Origin: [Clostridium] symbiosum
Lineage (GTDB): Bacteria > Bacillota > Clostridia > Lachnospirales > Lachnospiraceae
DNA length: 64,000 nt
Assembly (NCBI GenBank): GCA_036419695.1
Contig: CP143946.1
Coordinates: forward strand, 1,792,001 to 1,856,000
Reading direction: 5' to 3'
This document shows, piece after piece, positions 59,975 through 64,000 of the stretch. Made by a program: the position numbers and the translations under genes. The notes below the pieces were generated by a model. That model searched no databases. It was not told the DNA's origin and saw only the letters and a program-made list of their open reading frames with translations. Position 1 is the first letter of the stretch. Each line of letters opens with the position of its first letter.

Positions 59975-60736
59975 ATGGATCAGAAGTTAAAATTATATGG
60001 TTTTAATAACCTGACAAAAGCCCTCAGTTTTAATATTTACGATGTCTGTTACGCCAAAACGCCCAGGGAGCAGAAGGATTACATAGCCTATATCGACGAG
60101 CAGTATAATTCCGACCGTCTGACCGGAATCCTGACGACGCTGACGGATATGATTGGAGCGACCGTGTTAAACATTTCTCAGCAGGACTATGAGCCGCAGG
60201 GGGCGTCCGTGACGCTTCTGATAGCCGAGGGTTCTATGGTCCCGGTGGGGCGGGAGACACAGGTGGCCCATCTCGACAAAAGCCATGTGACGGTCCATAC
60301 CTATCCGGAATACCATCCGGAAACGTGTCTGGCTACCTTCCGCGTGGATATCGACGTGGCTACCTGCGGGGAGATTACGCCGCTGTCCACGCTCGATTAC
60401 CTGATCGGTTCCTTTGATTCGGATATCATCACAATGGATTACCGTGTCCGCGGATTCACGAGGGATATGGACGGCAGGAAGCTGTTTATGGATCACCGCG
60501 TCAAGTCCATCCAGGATTATATTGCGGAGGAGACACTGCGCAGATACGATGTGGTGGATATCAATGTCTACGAGGCCAATCTTTTTCATACCAAGATGAT
60601 GGTGAAAGACATAGACCTGCAGAATTATCTGTTTAAAACAGATGTTTACGAGCTTCCGCCGAGAACCAGGCTGGCCATCATGGACAGCCTGCGCCGGGAG
60701 ATGATTGAGATTTTCAGCGGACGCAATATTTATTAA
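59975..60736 (+). CDS. speD: S-adenosylmethionine decarboxylase proenzyme
   Basis: 253 residues of the long E. coli-type SpeD. Self-cleavage before S103 in HLDKSHVTVHTYPE would create the pyruvoyl cofactor. It supplies decarboxylated SAM as aminopropyl donor for spermidine synthesis. It is the first gene of speD-decarboxylase-speE-speB. Confidence 0.95.
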   Translation: MDQKLKLYGFNNLTKALSFNIYDVCYAKTPREQKDYIAYIDEQYNSDRLTGILTTLTDMIGATVLNISQQDYEPQGASVTLLIAEGSMVPVGRETQVAHLDKSHVTVHTYPEYHPETCLATFRVDIDVATCGEITPLSTLDYLIGSFDSDIITMDYRVRGFTRDMDGRKLFMDHRVKSIQDYIAEETLRRYDVVDINVYEANLFHTKMMVKDIDLQNYLFKTDVYELPPRTRLAIMDSLRREMIEIFSGRNIY

Positions 60737-60767
60737 CAAGAAGACGGAACCAGGGAGGAAATGGAAA

Positions 60768-62222
60768 ATGACGGAGCTTTCCCAGGAGAGGGCGCCCATC
60801 TATGAGGCGCTGGAAAAATTTCAGAAAATGAGAGTTGTGCCCTTTGACGTGCCGGGACACAAGAGGGGGAGGGGGAACCCGGAGCTGACTGCCCTGCTCG
60901 GGGAGACATGTATGCAGATGGACGTCAATTCGATGAAACCCCTCGACAATCTGTGCCATCCCGTATCTGTCATCGCCGACGCGGAGCGGCTGGCCGCGGA
61001 GGCGTTTGGCGCCGCCCATGCATTTTTGATGGTGGGAGGCACGACCTCGGCGGTCCAGAGTATGGTGCTGGCCTCCGTAAAGAGGGGGGAGAAGATTATC
61101 CTTCCCAGGAACGCCCACCGCAGTGTGATGGGCGCGCTTGTACTCTGTGGAGCCGTGCCGGTCTATGTGAACCCGGCCGGGGACAAGAGACTGGGAATTC
61201 CTCTGGGAATGCGTCTTTCGGACGTCAGGAAGGCCATTGAAGAAAATCCGGATGCGAAGGCCGTGTTTGTCAACAACCCGACTTACTACGGAATCTGTTC
61301 CGATCTGCGTTCCATTGCCCGGCTGGCGCATGAACATGGGATGCTCTGTCTGGCCGACGAAGCCCACGGAACGCATTTCTATTTTGGGGAAGGACTGCCG
61401 GTGCCGGCCATGGCGGCTGGCGCGGATATGGCGGCCATCTCCATGCACAAGTCCGGCGGGAGCCTGACCCAGAGTTCCCTGCTCCTTACAGGCCCTGCGA
61501 TGCCGGCCGGTTATGTGAGGCAGATTATCAATCTGACCCAGACGACAAGCGGTTCCTACCTTCTGCTGTCAAGCCTCGATATTTCCAGGAGGAACCTGGC
61601 TCTGAGAGGAAGGGAGGCATTTGGAAAGGTAATCGAAATGGCCGGGTATGCCAGAGATGAGATAAACAGGATTGGCGGTTATTATGCCTACAGCAGGGAG
61701 CTTGTCAACGGGGACAGTATTTATGACTTTGATGTGACGAAGCTTTCCATACACACCAGGGATATCGGCCTGGCGGGCATCGAAGTCTACGACCTGTTGA
61801 GGGATGAGTATGATATCCAGATCGAATTCGGCGATCTCGGCAATATCCTGGCTTACCTTTCCATCGGAGACCGGCAGAGAGAGGTGGAGCGCCTCGTGAG
61901 CGCGCTTTCGGAAATACGGCGCCGGTTCAGCCGTGATAAGGCCAGTCTGATGGATTACGACTATATCGATCCCGTGGTGATTCTGTCACCGCAGGAGGCG
62001 TTCTACGCAGATAAGGAATCCCTGCCGCTCAGAGACACGGCCGGGAGGATATGCAGCGAATTTGTCATGTGCTACCCGCCGGGAATTCCGATTCTGACAC
62101 CGGGAGAGCAGATTACGGGTGAGATAATCGATTACATACAGTATGCAAAGGATAAGGGCTGTTCGATGACCGGACCGGAGGATGCCCGGATCGAGAGACT
62201 GAACGTGCTGAGAGGGGTATAA
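60768..62222 (+). CDS. speA: PLP-dependent Orn/Lys/Arg decarboxylase, probably arginine decarboxylase
   Basis: 484 residues from ATG 60768 (GGGAGGAAATGG upstream). Fold-type I decarboxylase: DVPGHKRG at 27-34, GGTTSAVQSM, DEAHGTH at 197-203, and the PLP lysine K228 in SMHKSGGSLTQ. It lacks the N-terminal wing domain of E. coli biodegradative enzymes and matches the short Bacillus SpeA type. An agmatinase gene in the same operon argues for arginine as substrate, giving agmatine; lysine or ornithine cannot be excluded by sequence alone. Confidence 0.85.
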   Translation: MTELSQERAPIYEALEKFQKMRVVPFDVPGHKRGRGNPELTALLGETCMQMDVNSMKPLDNLCHPVSVIADAERLAAEAFGAAHAFLMVGGTTSAVQSMVLASVKRGEKIILPRNAHRSVMGALVLCGAVPVYVNPAGDKRLGIPLGMRLSDVRKAIEENPDAKAVFVNNPTYYGICSDLRSIARLAHEHGMLCLADEAHGTHFYFGEGLPVPAMAAGADMAAISMHKSGGSLTQSSLLLTGPAMPAGYVRQIINLTQTTSGSYLLLSSLDISRRNLALRGREAFGKVIEMAGYARDEINRIGGYYAYSRELVNGDSIYDFDVTKLSIHTRDIGLAGIEVYDLLRDEYDIQIEFGDLGNILAYLSIGDRQREVERLVSALSEIRRRFSRDKASLMDYDYIDPVVILSPQEAFYADKESLPLRDTAGRICSEFVMCYPPGIPILTPGEQITGEIIDYIQYAKDKGCSMTGPEDARIERLNVLRGV

Positions 62223-62279
62223 AAGAAGAGCAGAAAAAGAGGCGCATAACGGAGTATCCAAACTGAAAGGGGGATAAAA

Positions 62280-63140
62280 ATGAATTTTTGGTTTTCTGAA
62301 CAACATACGCCAAATGTGAAACTGTCGATCCGGGTGGATCGGCAGCTCTACAGCGGCAAGAGTGAATTCCAGCGGATCGATGTTTTCGATTCACCGGAAT
62401 TCGGCCGTTTTCTTACATTGGACGGATATATGATGCTGACGGAAAAAGATGAATTTATCTACCATGAAATGATTACCCATGTGCCGATGGCCGTCCATCC
62501 GTCGGTAAAGCAGGCGCTTGTAATCGGAGCCGGGGACGGCGGCGTGATCCGGGAACTGACCAGGTATCACGAGATCGAGCATATCGATATGGTGGAGATC
62601 GATCCCCTTGTGGTGGAGGTATGCAGGAAATATCTTCCGAAAACGGCCTGCCGCCTGGATGACGAAAGACTTGCCATCCACTACGAAGACGGGCTGAAAT
62701 TCATCCGGGACTGTGAGAACAGATACGATCTGATTATCGTGGATTCCACGGATCCCTTTGGTCCGGGAGAAGGACTCTTCACAAGGGAATTTTACGGAAA
62801 CTGTTACAAGGCTCTTAAAGAGGACGGCATCATGGTGAACCAGCATGAGAGCCCCTTCTATGATGACGATGCGGAGGCGTGCAAACGGGCGCATAAACGG
62901 ATTGTGGAATCATTTCCCATCAGCCGTGTTTACCAGGCCCACATCCCGACCTATCCGTCGGGCCACTGGCTGTTCGGCTTTGCGTCTAAGAAATACCATC
63001 CGCTTAAGGATTTAAATGAGACAAGATGGAATATGCGGGGCCTCCCGTGCCGCTACTATACCACCACACTTCATAAGGGCGCGTTTTATCTGCCCGCTTA
63101 CGTAGAGGAGATGTTAGAAGATGTTGAAGGCAAATATTGA
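62280..63140 (+). CDS. speE: Spermidine synthase
   Basis: 286 residues. The start MNFWFSEQHTPNVKLSIRV, the nucleotide-site VIGAGDGGVIREL (GAGDGG 83-88), the VDSTDPFGPGEGLF motif and the YPSGHWLFGFASK segment mark SpeE. It adds an aminopropyl group from decarboxylated SAM to putrescine. GAAAGGGGG precedes the ATG. Its end overlaps speB by 20 bp. Confidence 0.95.
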   Translation: MNFWFSEQHTPNVKLSIRVDRQLYSGKSEFQRIDVFDSPEFGRFLTLDGYMMLTEKDEFIYHEMITHVPMAVHPSVKQALVIGAGDGGVIRELTRYHEIEHIDMVEIDPLVVEVCRKYLPKTACRLDDERLAIHYEDGLKFIRDCENRYDLIIVDSTDPFGPGEGLFTREFYGNCYKALKEDGIMVNQHESPFYDDDAEACKRAHKRIVESFPISRVYQAHIPTYPSGHWLFGFASKKYHPLKDLNETRWNMRGLPCRYYTTTLHKGAFYLPAYVEEMLEDVEGKY

Positions 63141-63987
63141 AAATTTTCTGGCCTGCGATGCAGCCTATGAGGAGGCCGGGATCGTGCTTTACGGCGCGCC
63201 CTTTGATTCCACCACCTCCTACCGGCCCGGCGCGCGCTTCGGTTCCAGGGCGGTGAGGTCGGAATCGTACGGTTTGGAGAGTTATTCTCCTTATCAGGAC
63301 CGGGATCTTTTAGAATGCTCCGTGTTTGACAGCGGGGATTTGGAACTCAGTTTCGGGAATACAGGAGCCGCCCTTGCGGATTTGGAACAGAGGGCGGCCG
63401 GGATACTTCAGGATGGAAAACTGCCGTTTCTAATCGGCGGTGAACATCTGGTAACCCTGGCAGCCGTCAGGGCGGCAAAGAAAAAATATCCGGATCTTCA
63501 TATCATCCATTTCGATGCGCACGCCGATTTGAGGGAGGAATATCTGGGGACTGAACTTTCCCACGCCTGCGTAATCAGGCGGTGCCATGAACTGGTGGGG
63601 GACGGCCGGATCTTCCAGTTTGGAATCCGATCCGGTGACAGGGAAGAGTGGAACTGGGGACGCGGACACGTGAAAATGGTTCCCTTTACACTCAGGGAAG
63701 AAGACATCGGAGAGACTTTAAAAGTGCTGGAAGGAAAACCCGTATACTTTACCGTGGATCTCGATGTAATGGATCCGTCGGTATTTCCCGGAACGGGAAC
63801 GCCGGAACCGGGAGGCGTGAGCTTTGACGAGCTCCGCAGGGCCGTAACCCTGGTCTGCGGGAACGCCAGCGTGGTCGGTTGTGATGTCAACGAACTGGCT
63901 CCGATGCTTGATGCATCCGGGGCATCAACCGCAGCAGCCTGTAAAATCGTCAGGGAAATGCTGATTGCCCTGTCTGGACGGCGTTAG
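63121..63987 (+). CDS. speB: Agmatinase
   Basis: 288 residues. Binuclear Mn site of the ureohydrolase family: GGEHLVT, HFDAHADLR and DLDVMDPSVFPGTGTPEPGG. The GAPFDSTTSYRPGARFG substrate loop suits agmatinase rather than arginase. It hydrolyses agmatine to putrescine and urea, closing the route arginine-agmatine-putrescine-spermidine within this operon. The start lies inside the speE end, implying coupled translation. It ends 13 bp before the window edge. Confidence 0.92.
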   Translation: MLKANIENFLACDAAYEEAGIVLYGAPFDSTTSYRPGARFGSRAVRSESYGLESYSPYQDRDLLECSVFDSGDLELSFGNTGAALADLEQRAAGILQDGKLPFLIGGEHLVTLAAVRAAKKKYPDLHIIHFDAHADLREEYLGTELSHACVIRRCHELVGDGRIFQFGIRSGDREEWNWGRGHVKMVPFTLREEDIGETLKVLEGKPVYFTVDLDVMDPSVFPGTGTPEPGGVSFDELRRAVTLVCGNASVVGCDVNELAPMLDASGASTAAACKIVREMLIALSGRR

Positions 63988-64000
63988 ACCAGGGATAAAA

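Overview
The window looks like chromosome from an anaerobic, low-to-mid-GC Firmicute of the Lachnospiraceae / Clostridium symbiosum-Enterocloster-Lacrimispora kind. This is an inference from anaerobic ribonucleotide reductase (NrdDG), a T-box in front of thrS, two YfcC-type carriers, a DUF6465-type protein, EFR1-type ferredoxin, GerMN lipoprotein, Clostridia-style hybrid kinases and consensus sigma-A promoters. No rRNA, tRNA, CRISPR array, prophage or intact insertion sequence was seen.

Layout. 1-900: the end of a sodium symporter and a Lys/Ala-rich DUF6465-like protein. 1050-13531: a nitrogen-compound uptake and breakdown region: MerR regulator, two YfcC carriers around an amidohydrolase, PucR regulator, then DUF917 protein - NCS1 permease - PepD dipeptidase - MFS transporter. 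13600-20290: housekeeping (RsmF, RluA), an Hpt/HD-GYP signalling pair and a flotillin. 20400-24500: purE-purM-purN-purD. 24600-27010: an A+T-rich minus-strand patch (DUF3784-like, TraX, truncated LysR, zinc-ribbon protein). 27421-31969: a lipoprotein joining a solute-binding domain to a 5'-nucleotidase C-terminal domain, followed by its likely hybrid kinase. 31924-33564: decayed genes and an EFR1 ferredoxin. 33700-37088: an oxidative-stress unit (MerA/RclA-like disulfide reductase, CcdA-TlpA fusion, HypR-like Rrf2 regulator). 37267-40570: flavin reductase, secreted cell-wall-binding protein, GerMN lipoprotein. 41085-43823: nrdD-nrdG under apparent NrdR control. 43944-46378: thrS with T-box. 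47373-56149: a large hybrid kinase, then a Wadjet/MksBEF-like jetA-jetB-jetC set without jetD. 56301-59321: lgt, LysR regulator and split chromate transporter. 59333-63987: an independent structured RNA of about 395 nt, then a polyamine operon (speD, Orn/Lys/Arg decarboxylase, speE, speB) able to take arginine to spermidine.

The most unusual signals are non-coding. (1) A family of long palindromic elements (250-290 bp) occurs as two tail-to-tail pairs (1842-2567 and 46422-47170) plus a decayed copy (about 14219-14291). Inner stems are conserved, outer stems differ in sequence but remain self-complementary, and a central stem covaries. (2) A promoter- and terminator-bounded structured RNA at about 59370-59766 that I could not assign to a family. 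(3) A MerR-type 19-bp-spacer promoter with a central dyad at 2613-2643. Protein-level points of interest are the solute-binding/5'-nucleotidase fusion with its kinase, the Asp-to-Glu change in that kinase's last receiver, and the jetD-less Jet operon.

Coordinates, motifs and pairings were read by eye from the sequence. Family names come from recognised motifs, not from database searches.
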